A DNA stretch of 64,000 nt from Fasciolopsis buskii (lineage: Eukaryota > Platyhelminthes > Trematoda > Plagiorchiida > Fasciolidae), in contig LUCM01007982.1 of the NCBI GenBank assembly GCA_008360955.1, positions 5,268-69,267 of the forward strand, read 5' to 3'. Shown in pieces: positions 22,901-34,320 of this stretch (position 1 is the stretch's first letter; each line of letters opens with the position of its first letter). Position numbers and translations under genes: made by a program. A model generated the notes under the pieces. It made no database searches and was not told the DNA's origin. It was given only the letters and a program-made list of their open reading frames with translations.

Positions 22901-24025
22901 GTCCAGATACGCTATAGGAGATATATTGATGTAGGGCACCCGTAAACAGGAACCACTGCGCAGCTTTCACTTCAAAATTTTGGTAGAAAGCCAGATTCCC
23001 GTTTGGTTATTTGTTGATGAGACGCGAACGATCCCACGAGTTTGGTAACCCACAGTACGTACAAAAAATACGATATACACTCCATGTTTTCCGTGTCGTA
23101 TCCGGATTCAATTCATTTAAAGTGAATGCTCACGTATTTGTTCGTAGATTTAGACCGGTATTCGCCTGCTTTAATCCCCTCGATATAGTTCCCATAAAAT
23201 GGTTCTGGTGTATAATAAATTGTTTTGTTTATACAAAATACCTAAAGTCAAAAGCAGTCTTTTTATTTTATCACAGTTTAATAAATATTTGCATCCTTTT
23301 GGGTCGAAAGGGAGCTCCACGGATAGACTTCTAGGTCATCGCCAAAATTTATACTAAAAATTTGATTTATTCTGGAATTCTATATCATCTTTGACATACT
23401 CAAAGAAATATGAGAGGAAACATTTGACCACCATCAAAGAACCCATCGTAAAAATAATCGCAACCTTCCATGTAACAGACCATCGCAGCCGTTATTTATC
23501 TCTTGCACCAAGCTAGTTCCGTTGGGCTCAGAAATCACAGTGAATTTTCTCATGAACGCGAGATTAACTGCAAACTTGGATGCGGCGGCTTTGTGCGTGC
23601 TTATCCCGGCCAACAGCCACAAGTGCAAACACGACTGACTAGATTAGTTCGTTTGTGCTTATTATTTAATGATCCTGGCTGGCTGCTAACATAAATATAT
23701 GCATACATATGGTCGTTGTGTTCTATACCACAAGCTGCCGCACCTGTCAAATGCTTGCGAACAACGAAGCCGGGCAGGAAGAGAGAAAATGGTGTGATAA
23801 ACCTGCAAATTTTGCTTGGAATTTAATAGAAACCGATTTTGATTTGTGCCTGATACATAAACCAAGCTGGAGGCGCTTGACTCGTGGTCTCCATGCCCTA
23901 CAAATATTAGGAAGAGAAGAACTTATAACGGCAACCTTAGAACTTACATTTGGAAATGAACCCTGCAGGGTCCTAAAAAAATCAAGTAAACCAACAAGTC
24001 GGGCGACAGGAATGCTCCTTTACAC
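19906..24025. other. No gene recognised
   Basis: A 99-codon frame at 19914-20213 continues out of the Gypsy remnant and is Lys/Arg-rich but unrecognised. The rest is AT-rich with frames of at most 107 codons and no recognisable motif. The frame at 23709-24176 (155 codons) runs into a tRNA-like segment and shows no domain. Confidence 0.45.
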
Positions 24026-24110
24026 AGGTAGCTGGAAGATCCGGGATTCTAACCTCTGGACCTTTAGGCAGCAGCTGCTAAATCCACTTAGCTACCGTGG
24101 TGTGAACAAA
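24026..24110 (-). repeat. tRNA-like segment, probably a SINE head
   Basis: Read on the minus strand it has an A-box-like TAGCTAAGTGG and a B-box-like GGTTAGAATCC 40-odd bases downstream. GGTAGCT and AGCTACC could close an acceptor-like stem. The T-stem does not pair well, so a working tRNA is unlikely. It does not match the SINE found elsewhere in the window and may belong to another tRNA-derived family. Confidence 0.35.
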
Positions 24111-25794
24111 AGAAATCCGCGGAAGCCGAAAGCCGAGTTGCAAGGCTTGACAACGCTTATCAAGTTTATGTACTAGGATTACCTTGATCCATTAGCCGCA
24201 TTTGTGTTCATGTTAAGGGTTTGCTGTCCGCACTGGATTTAGTCAAACGAATATTGTAAATTCTCTGAATTCGTTGATGCGACCGTTAATAAATAATGAC
24301 AGACGAGTCAAACTCTTCTCTAGTTTCCTAACCACTGAGGATTTCGCGGTTGAATCCGAGCGTCACCAACGTTCATAGCTGGGTACTTTATAGCTATATT
24401 TTTGTTGTGGTCATTGTATCAGTTTAAAAAATTTGTTTTCAAATATAGGTGTTGTTCGTTGCTACGCAAGGTTGAGATTAATTCTGTTACAATACTCTCT
24501 TGAATTTTCTCCTCATTTGCCATTAGCTGCGCATAGACATCGCAGATTTCTCACTCAACTACGAAGATGAACTCGCGCTAGATGGAAAGTCGTTCCTACG
24601 TAAACCTCTCCGCAAGAATAGTTTATCATTACTGAGCATTAATATACATTGTCTGTTCACAGAATTACCCGATCTCACTCTTTCTTTGGTTTCGGATACA
24701 TGTTCATACTTGTGTCACGAGTTCAGGAGTCGTGGGTGCACCCACGTGCTGTGGATGTTCTTGTGTAAACAAAAAGCTTTAATGCACAGCGGTAGAAAGG
24801 CACTACAGTGTGAAAAAAGCCGAGGATTGTTTGTTCAAGCACAAGCCTTTCATGGTTAAGCTATTGTTAGCCTGTCTATCAATATTCATTGGCTAGCATT
24901 AACTTCCAAGTTAGGCAGTGCAATTACAAGTCATCTGGATACAGCAGAACCCTTGTAGAGAAACTTTATCCAGCTCCAATGTTCACACAATAAGATATTT
25001 TTTGTCCTTTCTACCTTTTCTGGTGTTGTTGATGCATGACAGTCTACACACTATGGCTGGTGATTTTAGTCATGGTCCTCCCCTGCCCCTTACCGTGTTT
25101 ATTCCACTCGATGTATTTGTTTATCTAACTTAAGATAAAATTATTACTATCTGGAGTTATTCTGTTCTAAACTGTATGCTCACCTCTCAACTAGTGATCA
25201 CTATCTGTTACTTTTTAATCCTAAGATTTACTCCCGGATAGCTTTTCATTCCCTCAAACGATCTAAACAAATCAAACCATGACTACGTAATTTTGCTGGA
25301 GAAAACACTCTCCTTATTCAAAGATCTCTCCGTCATTTTTTTTGAACCTTTAAGTAACGTTAATATTTTCATAGGTAGACTCGATCGTGTTTTTGATATC
25401 TGCTGTACCCTAGGGACAATGTTTCCGTGACAACCATATTGGCTCACCAACAGTAAAGACGTTGGACAGCAACAGGAACATTTCTACAAATGACAAGGCC
25501 CCTAGAAAATCGAGTGGCTTTCGTTGTTCATAAAAAAAGAAAGGAAAAAGGATTGATTCCTTCTGTTCCAGCCAACTCCCGAATCAGGCAGAATAGCAGA
25601 CATCCGTGGCAAGGAGTTCGACTTTTGTTTGGGAAGAAGAGGAATCCAATATGTTGTGCTGCAGATGCTGAATATGTAAACCGGGGATTTATTTATCCAT
25701 GTAATAGCCCTACGGTTTCACGATTCCGGGGTAAATCTTTTAGCTTTTAATTCCTTTATTGATAAAATAACAATATACATCAGATGGCTTCCAT
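24111..25794. other. No gene recognised
   Basis: AT-rich DNA with short frames only. A weak B-box-like CGGTTGAATCC lies near 24350, but no convincing A box precedes it. Confidence 0.45.
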
Positions 25795-25895
25795 GTGGGG
25801 AATTTGACCAGCGATGGGAGGACTCGAACCCGCGAACTTCATGCCCAAATGCCAAAACCTTATTTGCGCGGACATAATAATCTTTACCGTGGAAA
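25795..25895 (-). repeat. tRNA-like segment of a second SINE type
   Basis: On the minus strand GCGGGTTCGAGTCCTCCC is a near-perfect B box with T-arm pairing, preceded by a weak A-box-like TAAGGTTTTGG. No full cloverleaf can be drawn. The sequence differs from the main SINE family and is most simply read as the head of another tRNA-derived SINE. The minus-strand frame of 157 codons that covers it (25780-26253) is therefore not treated as a gene. Confidence 0.4.
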
Positions 25896-28035
25896 AAGTA
25901 GTCAAACATCTTTGTTCGATCAAAAGGACATCAGGCATGGATCCTGATAGCTTGTCTTCATTTCTCCTGTGGTACTGCGCAATGCTAAATTGTACTATAC
26001 ACTTTTCCCTAATTGTAATGCCGAATGAACAGAAATAGCCACATGCGTTAAGGAATGTGCCAGAACAACAACGTTCAAGATATTGATCAAATTTGCATAT
26101 CCATGCTATTCGCGTTTCTATATTCATATTGTATTGTAAAAAGAAGTGTAAGAAGAAGAAGGAATAACAAGTTAATGAGGAGTCATCATGTCCAATTTCT
26201 GTCTCGGAGTCACCTACTTCTGTCCTGAATGCATCTTCATCCATACATTTCATCCGCGGCTACTGAAAAATCATCAGTTTTATTCTGATCCAAACGTTCT
26301 CATCTCAATGCTATTATATCTTGCGATTTTAAGCTACCGAGACCTGCAGTCCTTAGATGTCCAACTTCCTCCGCCAGTGCTTCCGGCGATTCCCTACAAA
26401 CCAGAGATTCATTTTGAATGCCTTCGCTTCTCCGGTACATCGTGTCGACAAATCCTCGGAAAACGTAAAATTCATTCGATGAGATTTTCTAGACTTTTCT
26501 TCTCCTTTTGACCCCTTTTCACGATTCTTACTCCTCCGTAAACTAGAAGAGTTTGGCTGCCCTAAGCATATGTTGGTGTGATTGTCAGACTATTTCACCA
26601 GGAAAGCTCGATGCACAAGACTGAAACGAAAAATGTATGCAGTGTTGGTAAATAATTCAGGAGTCCTCCAATTAGGAATCGTTTATCCTTATCTATTTTC
26701 AAAACAAATCAGCCTCCTGCCGTTGGTCTTCCCTAGTCATTTATTGAAAAATGCGGATAATGCTACTCCCATTCGGTCTATTTCTGAAACTGAGAATGTT
26801 TTTGATTCATCCAAGAACTTGCTGCTCATTCACGTTTTTTCTGATCGTTTTGGCTTAAAATTTGAATTTGTCAAAATACACCGAGAGCCTGTTCACTTTC
26901 CCTCGGTAAGCTTACCAGTCTGACCGATTTCCTTAAAACAGAGTCATTCACTAGGGTAGGCTTCGTCAAACACTTAGCAGCCAACATTGACAGGAATCTT
27001 GAGATGGCCATCACACATTTCCAGTCGTGATGAGAAACTTAGAAGATCATCTCTTCACACAGAGAGCCAATGGGACTCATAGGCTAGAAAAATCACCATC
27101 TGCCTTTTTGTTTCCAAAGTGACTTTCACCACACTCTATTGTTCGCCTGTCAGTTTTGCTTGCTTATTAAATAAAGACTTCGAAATCCTTCGCCGGAATC
27201 CGTCTAATATTAGCAGAGTATCTTCCATATAACTGAAGAGAATATCCAACAGATTGTGCTATACATGTTTGTGTGTGAAAAATATGCACAGAACCCATGA
27301 GATACTTCCTATCCCATATACAACGATCTTCTTGTATGCTGTCCTAACGTACCGACACATTCAACATTCTTGTCCTTGATCTGCCGCACAAACTTCTGTA
27401 GGAACTCCACCTTTCTTTAATTCCTCCACGATCTTTGGTAACTATACCGCTTTAACCTACTGTATTTTGATGGAATGATGGATGCCCATCGTTAGCTGCA
27501 ATGCGAACAACCGTAAACTCAACAGTATAATTCGCAAAGTGAAGTTCTAACTGAATTTTTGCTGATCATAAAAAGCGATTAAATGGTGTATGATCGTAAA
27601 AGACTCCGACCGTGTTTAGTTCGAGTGGAACCATGCAACGGGAAGTTTGTAAGTAGATCGCGGATGCCACATTGCAATTGAACAATCTTGTGAATCCAGA
27701 AAGGCCGATAATCCAGGTGCACTGACGTTCATTTTTGTCAATTAACTTTGTCTTATGAAAATATGCATCGGTCAGAAACAGCACTGCATACCATTCGGAT
27801 CTGACACTTCGGTTCTTAGGAGCTAGGAGCCAAATTTCCAGTAAAACAAAGAGCTGATCTCCGTATACTCTGATATGTTTTATTACCTTCCGAGAGTACA
27901 CATTTGCTCACAGAAAACTGTTTGTGGCATTGTCAGAATTTGTTCAGAAATGCTGAGTGCCACATCAAGCAGTCAGTGAATTTTGCATTCAATGCAATGG
28001 TTTTTCAGCGTCTACTCATTACTAGATTCTTAGTG
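25896..28035. other. No gene recognised
   Basis: Contains two frames of 107 and 113 codons (26188-26511 and 26582-26923, plus) with no recognisable domain, signal peptide or conserved motif. The second is preceded by an acceptor-like TTGTCAG, so a real exon cannot be ruled out. The remainder is AT-rich without features. Confidence 0.4.
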
Positions 28036-29245
28036 TCTGAAACCTTGTGGTCCCCTGGGTGATGATCTTCCCAAAATAGAGTTTCTTTTACCGGACCTCT
28101 GGTCTGAAGACAGAAGTGAAAATAACTCATTTTATTTTACGTTGGTTCTTTTGATTAGAATTCAGCCAGGTTATGTAACAATAAACTTCAGCCACAAAAT
28201 GGCATCTTTGTGATTTAAACGTAATCAAACTCACATTTGTCTCAGGAAGACCATTCCACATGACTGAACAACACGGAAGAAATTTCCAAATTTCACGGGC
28301 ATCCCAGGTGAAACTGTTTTGTTGAAGACGATCATAACACGACGTTGCCAGTTTCAATTATCCGCGATAGACGAGTTTGATGTTTAGGCTGCGCGAGTTT
28401 CATTTCTGATCCACGTTGTGTCGCCATTGCGTAGGCGTGTTGATTAGTTGCAGTGCACTACGTACTTGCTGTACACTAAATGCAATGGGGGTAAAACGCT
28501 CCATAACACAGAGTAACCGGGTTGAGATTGAGAAATACAAAACTGGTCAGAAGAGTACTAATGGCCAGTTCTTATTACTAGATCGTGAGATTGTGTCGTT
28601 CCAGCCTACATCATCAGGTTTCGGAGTGCTACAAACAAGTAGTTTGTCTTTTGATTGTTCGATTGTTCTGTTTACATTAGTGTCGCTACGGGATTCTGTC
28701 ACCACCATTGAATCGTGAAGATTAACTTAACCGGATAGTGATCGAGTTTCCATCTTTCGAAAGGCGGTATCAAAACAGGCATCAAAATCGTGGTCAGGAT
28801 GTGACATGGATGACATAAATTAGGCAAAATTTGGTAAGCAGGACAGCTGCAAAAACATCATTCCAAACCGTTAGGGATAAAAATCATCAAATCTGATAGA
28901 GGCAGTAGTAGTAGTAGCGCAGCGGTGCTTTTTCCCAAAGTCTTTGCCAATCCCTTCCAAAGAACAAATGCACATTCGATTACCGTTTACGCTTTTTGAT
29001 TTCGCTCGTTCTTTCACTGGACCTGCTATATCCAGAATAACTACTAGTATGCAGCAAACGTCAGATGGGTGCGTTTTTTCGTATTTCATCAATCTTTTGT
29101 TAGATTTCTGAATAGTCTCACAGAGCACTTTGAGAAACAACACAGTGTGATCAACAAGTTGGTTTCCAGTGATTCGTAATCATGCCAATACACAACATTG
29201 TATATGATTTACTATCACCCCTCTTGTTTTTAGTTAATCATATAT
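28036..29245 (-). mobile_element. 1.2-kb LINE-tail-like repeat, complete copy 2
   Basis: Inverted second copy of the repeat at 16152-17330, without a gap. On its own strand a 90-codon frame (28871-29143) opens it. Near its end (28127-28357) is a frame reading LQQNSFTWDAREIW...WNGLP followed by ITFKSQRCHF. That order (aromatic tract, W-N-x-L-P, then a F-K-S tract) resembles the C-terminal end of CR1/jockey-type LINE proteins, so I infer a LINE 3' fragment. No RT catalytic motif is visible, so the class remains uncertain. Confidence 0.6.
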
Positions 29246-29309
29246 GATGTTATGTATTGGCATGATTATGAATAGCTGAAAACGAGCTTGTTCGTCACAG
29301 TGTTATTGT
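29133..29309. repeat. Inverted repeat at the end of the 1.2-kb repeat
   Basis: The left arm (29133-29208) and right arm (29236-29309) are about 75 bases each and roughly 80% complementary, with TATTGGCATGATTA shared. A 27-base spacer contains CACCCCTCTTGTTTTTAG. The left arm belongs to the 1.2-kb repeat. In copy 1 only the first dozen or so bases of the second arm are present before the match ends. Confidence 0.75.
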
Positions 29310-31434
29310 CATTTGTTAGATTCCTTTGCTGACTACATATTTTGACGAAAGTCCAACTAGGATACCAAGTCTTGTTGCTAGAACACACAATGCACACCTG
29401 AATTCAGAAAAATGACATTGAAGTATGAAATGGTGAAATGAACGTTGAAATCTGTAAGATTAATTTGAGAATAGGCGGCCCCGGTAAATCTCGCTTGCCC
29501 ATAGTGGATCTTATTAACCAACTGGACACATCAGTCATCAGTCCATGATTGGTCGCCTGTCTCCTCACACTCCTTGTGAAACAAAATACTAGGACAGAAC
29601 CCAGTCGAGCGTAATGTGTGCCAGTGGATGGACGTCAACGCAGTGCGATGCTGTGCAGCCGTGTGAGACGACCAAGATGCATGGTAGCTGACAAAGCCGA
29701 CATATCTGGACGAGCATTTAGTACTCAGAGTTTATTTGTGATTTTCTGAATTACAAAAATTGCTACGTAGATATAACAGGGATTCGGGACCAAATGTGTT
29801 AACGGAATTTAGAGATTAACTCCTTCGTATTTCAATCATAATATTTACATACACTTCTTTCTTCAGTTAATGCAACTTTCGTAAACTCCCGATCAAATTC
29901 TACAAAGATTTAGTTGAGAAATGCGTAATTATATGGAAGACTAAGAATATGCATGACGATGATATTAATATCATCGTCACGGATAATTCATTCACAAGTT
30001 TATAAACGAGAGCATAGCATGTGGGATCACCGTGGCCATGACATCGATAGGGTACAGGCCTTCCATGTATTGAAAGGCCAGTGACCCTTAGGTCGACCCA
30101 AAATGAGTTAGCTGTGAATATTCATTTTCACTCTTTAACGCTTGCCTTATAGGGGAAGAACGTCAATGTGAGCACCGAAGCACAACGCGTTACAGTTGCA
30201 AGCCTGTTGATTAATACAGGCTCACATGGACAGGGAACAAATAGTAAGCTAACGTAATTCAGCCAATGTCAATGATTGTAGCGTAGGCAGTATTGATTAT
30301 TCCTGACGAGAATGAAATAGATGTTTTGATGGTTTTCGGTGTAGAAAATATGCGATGAATCATTTAGGAAATTACATTGGATTTTCTGCTAGTTCTAACT
30401 ATCAAAAGCCATTTGATCAAGCATTTGTGAGGAAGAACCTTAAATAATCTGAATCCGATCAGCCGTTATCCAAGTTAGATTTATAAGAAGCAGGAGGGAT
30501 TATGCTCACCGGAAGAATTTTAACAAATTAGCTAGGAAATTTAACGAGAAGTTTTCTAGATGACCGGTGGTCATGGGAATACCACATCTTTTCAAGCCAT
30601 GGGTCATTTATCTTTGTCTTTTAAAATTTAATTTTTCTCTTACTTTGTGTACCCACAAAACTACCCTATACAAGTTGAAAACTAGTCTTATGTTCGTGAC
30701 TTGATTCGTTTCGATTTTTTCTTCTAGTGGGACTGGCTTGAAACAAAAGATGAAGAGCAGTTTCGTTTGAGCATTTTTTGTGCCGAAGTTGCCGTCGTCA
30801 TAACTACCGTCGCCCGCATTCATCGACACACCGCAGGCAGCGGCCTTTGGAAATAGGCCAATTTCAACAAGGAGCAGCTTGTCTCGAAATTTCTCCACAC
30901 ATTTTGTTTGCTAATCCAGCTGTCACATGGCTTTAGAATAGACTAAGGTTTTTGGAAGTGAAATTAGTGGTAAATTGTTCATAGCTTGATGAAAACCGCT
31001 GAAGCCGCTCAATTTGAATGCAGGGCTTTTGTGCGAATAAGCTGGATATCCGCATTTCATTAATGCATCTTTCAAACAACGGCGAATTGGTCAATGTGAA
31101 TTAGTTCGGTAACCGGAAAGAAATCAGAATAGTTAACTGTAAACTAGTGCAAAGGGAAAAATTCCCTTAGAAGTCGAATATGAGCGAATTTCCTTTTCGA
31201 ATTCACTTGTCACTTGCCTAATTTGACCAGGTACACAAAAGAACATAATACATTTACACTAAGGGAAGTGATAATAGAGCAATTTACAAATAAAATCTTA
31301 TCCAGATCGAGACCGAGTAGTAGTAGACTGAAAATAGAAATGTGGATAGCTAGTTTTCACTACTAGGAAACTCAGTATAATCTTCAGATGATTCACCGGA
31401 CGATAACAGTGCCCTACTAAGAACTAGGAAAACA
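29310..31434. other. No gene recognised; one perfect palindrome
   Basis: AT-rich DNA with frames under 100 codons and no recognisable motif. A perfect 26-base palindrome is listed separately at 29954-29979. Confidence 0.45.
29954..29979. repeat. Perfect 26-bp palindrome
   Basis: TGACGATGATA followed by its exact complement around a central TTAA. No loop is present. It could be a protein-binding site or the remains of an excised or foldback element; nothing adjacent decides. Confidence 0.8.
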
Positions 31435-31670
31435 TGAAAGCAATTCATAGTCCTTTCTTCCTTGTTACGATTCATCAGCAGTGCACAACATTCGTGCAAG
31501 AACAGGAACACGAAAACTGTAAAATCCAGTGAAGCATAAGTAATGTTGATGTTAGACAAACTGTGGAGAGTCGATTCGGTTAGGCTAATGTCTAAGATGT
31601 TCACTCGTCCCGGATCCGTGTTCCAATTCCGGTGCAATGACTGTGTACCGCTGTTGATTCCCAGTGCCTT
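31435..31670. repeat. Decayed head-to-head SINE pair
   Basis: The left half carries the minus-strand SINE marks in degraded form (CCTTGTTACGATTCATCAGCAGTGCA, here interrupted by changes). The right half carries plus-strand marks (TTCACTCG, CCGGATCCGTGTTCCAATTCCGGTGCA, GCTGTTGATTCCCAG). The middle is not recognisable. It looks like the same arrangement as 4197-4665 and 31719-32124, only older. No flanking direct repeat was found. Confidence 0.5.
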
Positions 31671-31718
31671 CATTGTCTACTAACGGTTAATTGGACATTG
31701 GTTGTGAAAGATGATTTA

Positions 31719-32124
31719 TTTTAGTAGTAGGAAATTGAATGTTTACATGAAATAATTTACCATGTGATATCATCGCTTAACTCACCATAAAGAAACCATG
31801 GAAGCACTGTACAGCTGTTTCATCCTTGTTAGGAATTATCAGCAGTGCATATCCACCGCGCCCGAGCTGGGACGCGAACCCGGGACGAACGATTCTGAGT
31901 CGAACGCCTTAGCCATTACGCTACCGGGCAGGCTCTGAACGGTTTGTTGAACTTTACCACATGTGACGGATAGGTGCAACATGCTCATGTGGTGAAGTTC
32001 AACAAACCGTTCGGAACCTGCCCGGTAGCGTAATGGCTAAGGTGTTCGACTCACAATCGTTCGTCCAGGGTTCGCGTCCCAGTTCGGGTGCGGTGGATAT
32101 GCACTGCTGATAATTCCTAACAAA
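31719..32124. repeat. Head-to-head inverted SINE pair with 13-bp target duplication
   Basis: The left arm (31719-31963) is a complete minus-oriented SINE with its 3' tail outermost. The right arm (31986-32124) is a plus-oriented copy that stops after GATAATTCCTAAC, so its 3' third is missing. The arms are separated by 22 bases, which match the extreme 5' part of the SINE at 61031-61298. Inner arm ends agree at about 34 of 37 positions. GAAAGATGATTTA occurs at 31706-31718 and again at 32125-32137. The whole pair therefore looks like a single target-primed insertion. The tRNA-like heads have A box TAGCGTAATGG and B box GGTTCGCGTCCC, with anticodon-loop positions reading CAC or CAG. Confidence 0.85.
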
Positions 32125-32137
32125 GAAAGATGATTTA

Positions 32138-34254
32138 CTTGAAGATCAATTTTTACTAGAATGGCGTCACGATCCATATGGTGGATGGCGCCTGCGGATA
32201 AGTTGGATTAAAACAGAGCAACGTCACCTCCTTTGATCTCCATCATCCAAATGTCAGTATATTCGGTGTTATAACTTATCAAGTGTAGCTGATGGATATT
32301 TTTGTTACTCACTCACGAACAGTTGATCGCTCTTCAGAGTATCTCGGGAAGAAGATTTCGATCTTGGGAAATCTATGTGGACAAGATTCGAATTGATTAG
32401 TCTGGCGCAGATTGGTTGAAATTGTCTGATTATTTTATATCCAAATCGGGCCGTATTAGTATTTTCTTTGAGTTAGATAGATGAGGGTGCCATTTGGTGT
32501 CGTTAGCTCATTCTTGTTCCAAAGTAAACGATCATTATGCTCACTTTGAGACAAATTATAGTATCAGAGCTTAACTCCATCACGGCATATCCCGTCAACT
32601 ATTTGAAAACAAATCTTGTGATCACTTTTATTATTTTCCTTCCCATTATGAACCTAGTCTGACTTTTCCAATCACCTGACTGTGTTGACTTTTCTGTTTT
32701 TCTATCATATACTCATGTAATTGACTTTCCAAATCGAAGTAAGCGTATGCGATTTGTAGAGGTGATATTTATTATTTTTTACCACGCCTGTTCAAGGTTG
32801 TGGTGGCAATATTCGAAAATATGTTGAGCGGAACATGTGACTGTTTTGTATCAAAATGTCCTTCTGAACCCTTATTTTACTCCAAAAGAACAAATAATTC
32901 TAGCTCAATACTTTCACAGTTTTCCTACAATTACCCGACTGTTTCCAAACGGATTAAAAACGTTGACAATCGCGTTCTGTTTTCAAGTACTTTCGCCCCA
33001 AGAACCGCTCAAAATTGGTGACGTGCTTGAACACCTTACACCATTGTTCTGATCACATTCGTCGTTGAGCAGTTGCCCGGTGTCCCTACTCAGAAACTGC
33101 AAACTTTGCAAAGACCGCTGGATGTGTTCATAGCCAGCTAGTAAGCGGCTATTCTAACTTTCATTTATTACTTTACGAATTCTCGCTCGAACCCGTTGCT
33201 TCGTCTTCTCGATTCACAGACTGGACAACGTCACACCGCGAGTGATTATTGCTTCACGAATGTCTCTCCTAACAGATGAGTTGCAGTTTGACGTTTTGCA
33301 CAATCTAACAAACAACCTGGGCACATACAAACTTGCTCATGACAAATTAGTAGTTCCTTTGTTTTTTTATTCTGAAGCAGGGACTGCTAAACCTGCTATT
33401 CAACGATGACAAATTTTCAGACCAATTATGTAGTAATGTCAACGACGTTCCATCGGAATTTAGTGTGCAGGGCCCGGTCATTTGACGGGGAGGTAGTTCT
33501 TCCTGGCCGGAAGCTTTTAATGGTTTAGCGCAATTTGCAAGTATTCCCTTATGCAGAATTGCGGTGCCCAACTTACCGGTGATAACCATGCAAGCACCGG
33601 AGATCTGCATCATTCTGATCATGTTCCCGATTAGGGACGTGAATGTAAGGAGAGTGACTGATATGTGTTTCCAAGTGAACCCTTTAATCTTTTTGACCGA
33701 AATTGTTTCATTGATACATGGCCCTTCAAAATCACGATTTAGAGATATTAGTAGTAGTAGGCCGACTACTGAAGCCTCATATAGCCATTTAAAATGATGA
33801 CTTTTGTCTAATATATTTTAGGTATGATGCACATAAACAGTTTACAACAAAACGTAATAGTATCAAGGTAAGATTCCAACTTCCTGAGAACCACACAGTA
33901 CGTAACATGGTGATTATAATGGACGTGGTAGTTGTAAAAATAAATATTATCCTATTAGTTTGGATAAATCTTTGTACGGATCGTGCGCCATCGAAATCAT
34001 GGTGAACGATGCAAACAAACAGCGAGAGAGAGGAAAAATGAAGTACCAATATGCATAGTTAATAACCCATGCCAGTTCTTCCATTCTCCATCTTCAAGTC
34101 TTTGGTTATCCATCGGGAGGCGTAATTCCCCTATAGACTGCGTACTACCGGGTTGTCCAATCCGCGGTACAGAAACTGACTTAGGGGATCCTAGCTCAAG
34201 CCCTCGACCAAACAACCTAACCCCGAAGGCAGCAGGAAGAATTGTGCGTCATGT
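32138..34254. other. No gene recognised
   Basis: Frames are under 94 codons and unrecognised. 33983-34254 is less AT-rich and continues into repeat R2, so it is probably part of that repeat. A short TAG triplet run lies near 33750. Confidence 0.45.
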
Positions 34255-34320
34255 ATTTCAGTAGAAACCGGTGATTGATGGCTTAGTTCATGCGGCCTTC
34301 GGGATGTGACAGGCCTTCCT
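34255..34320 (-). repeat. Repeat R2 fragment, second copy
   Basis: Reverse-complement match to 16085-16151. The surrounding sequence on the left (33983-34254) probably belongs to the same element, because the match here is not cut off as it is in the other copy. Family unknown. Confidence 0.65.

Noticed and set aside
24030..24105. Working tRNA gene on the minus strand
   Set aside because: Acceptor-like pairing exists, but the T-stem does not pair and the A-box spacing does not fit that acceptor stem; a SINE head or pseudogene is more likely.
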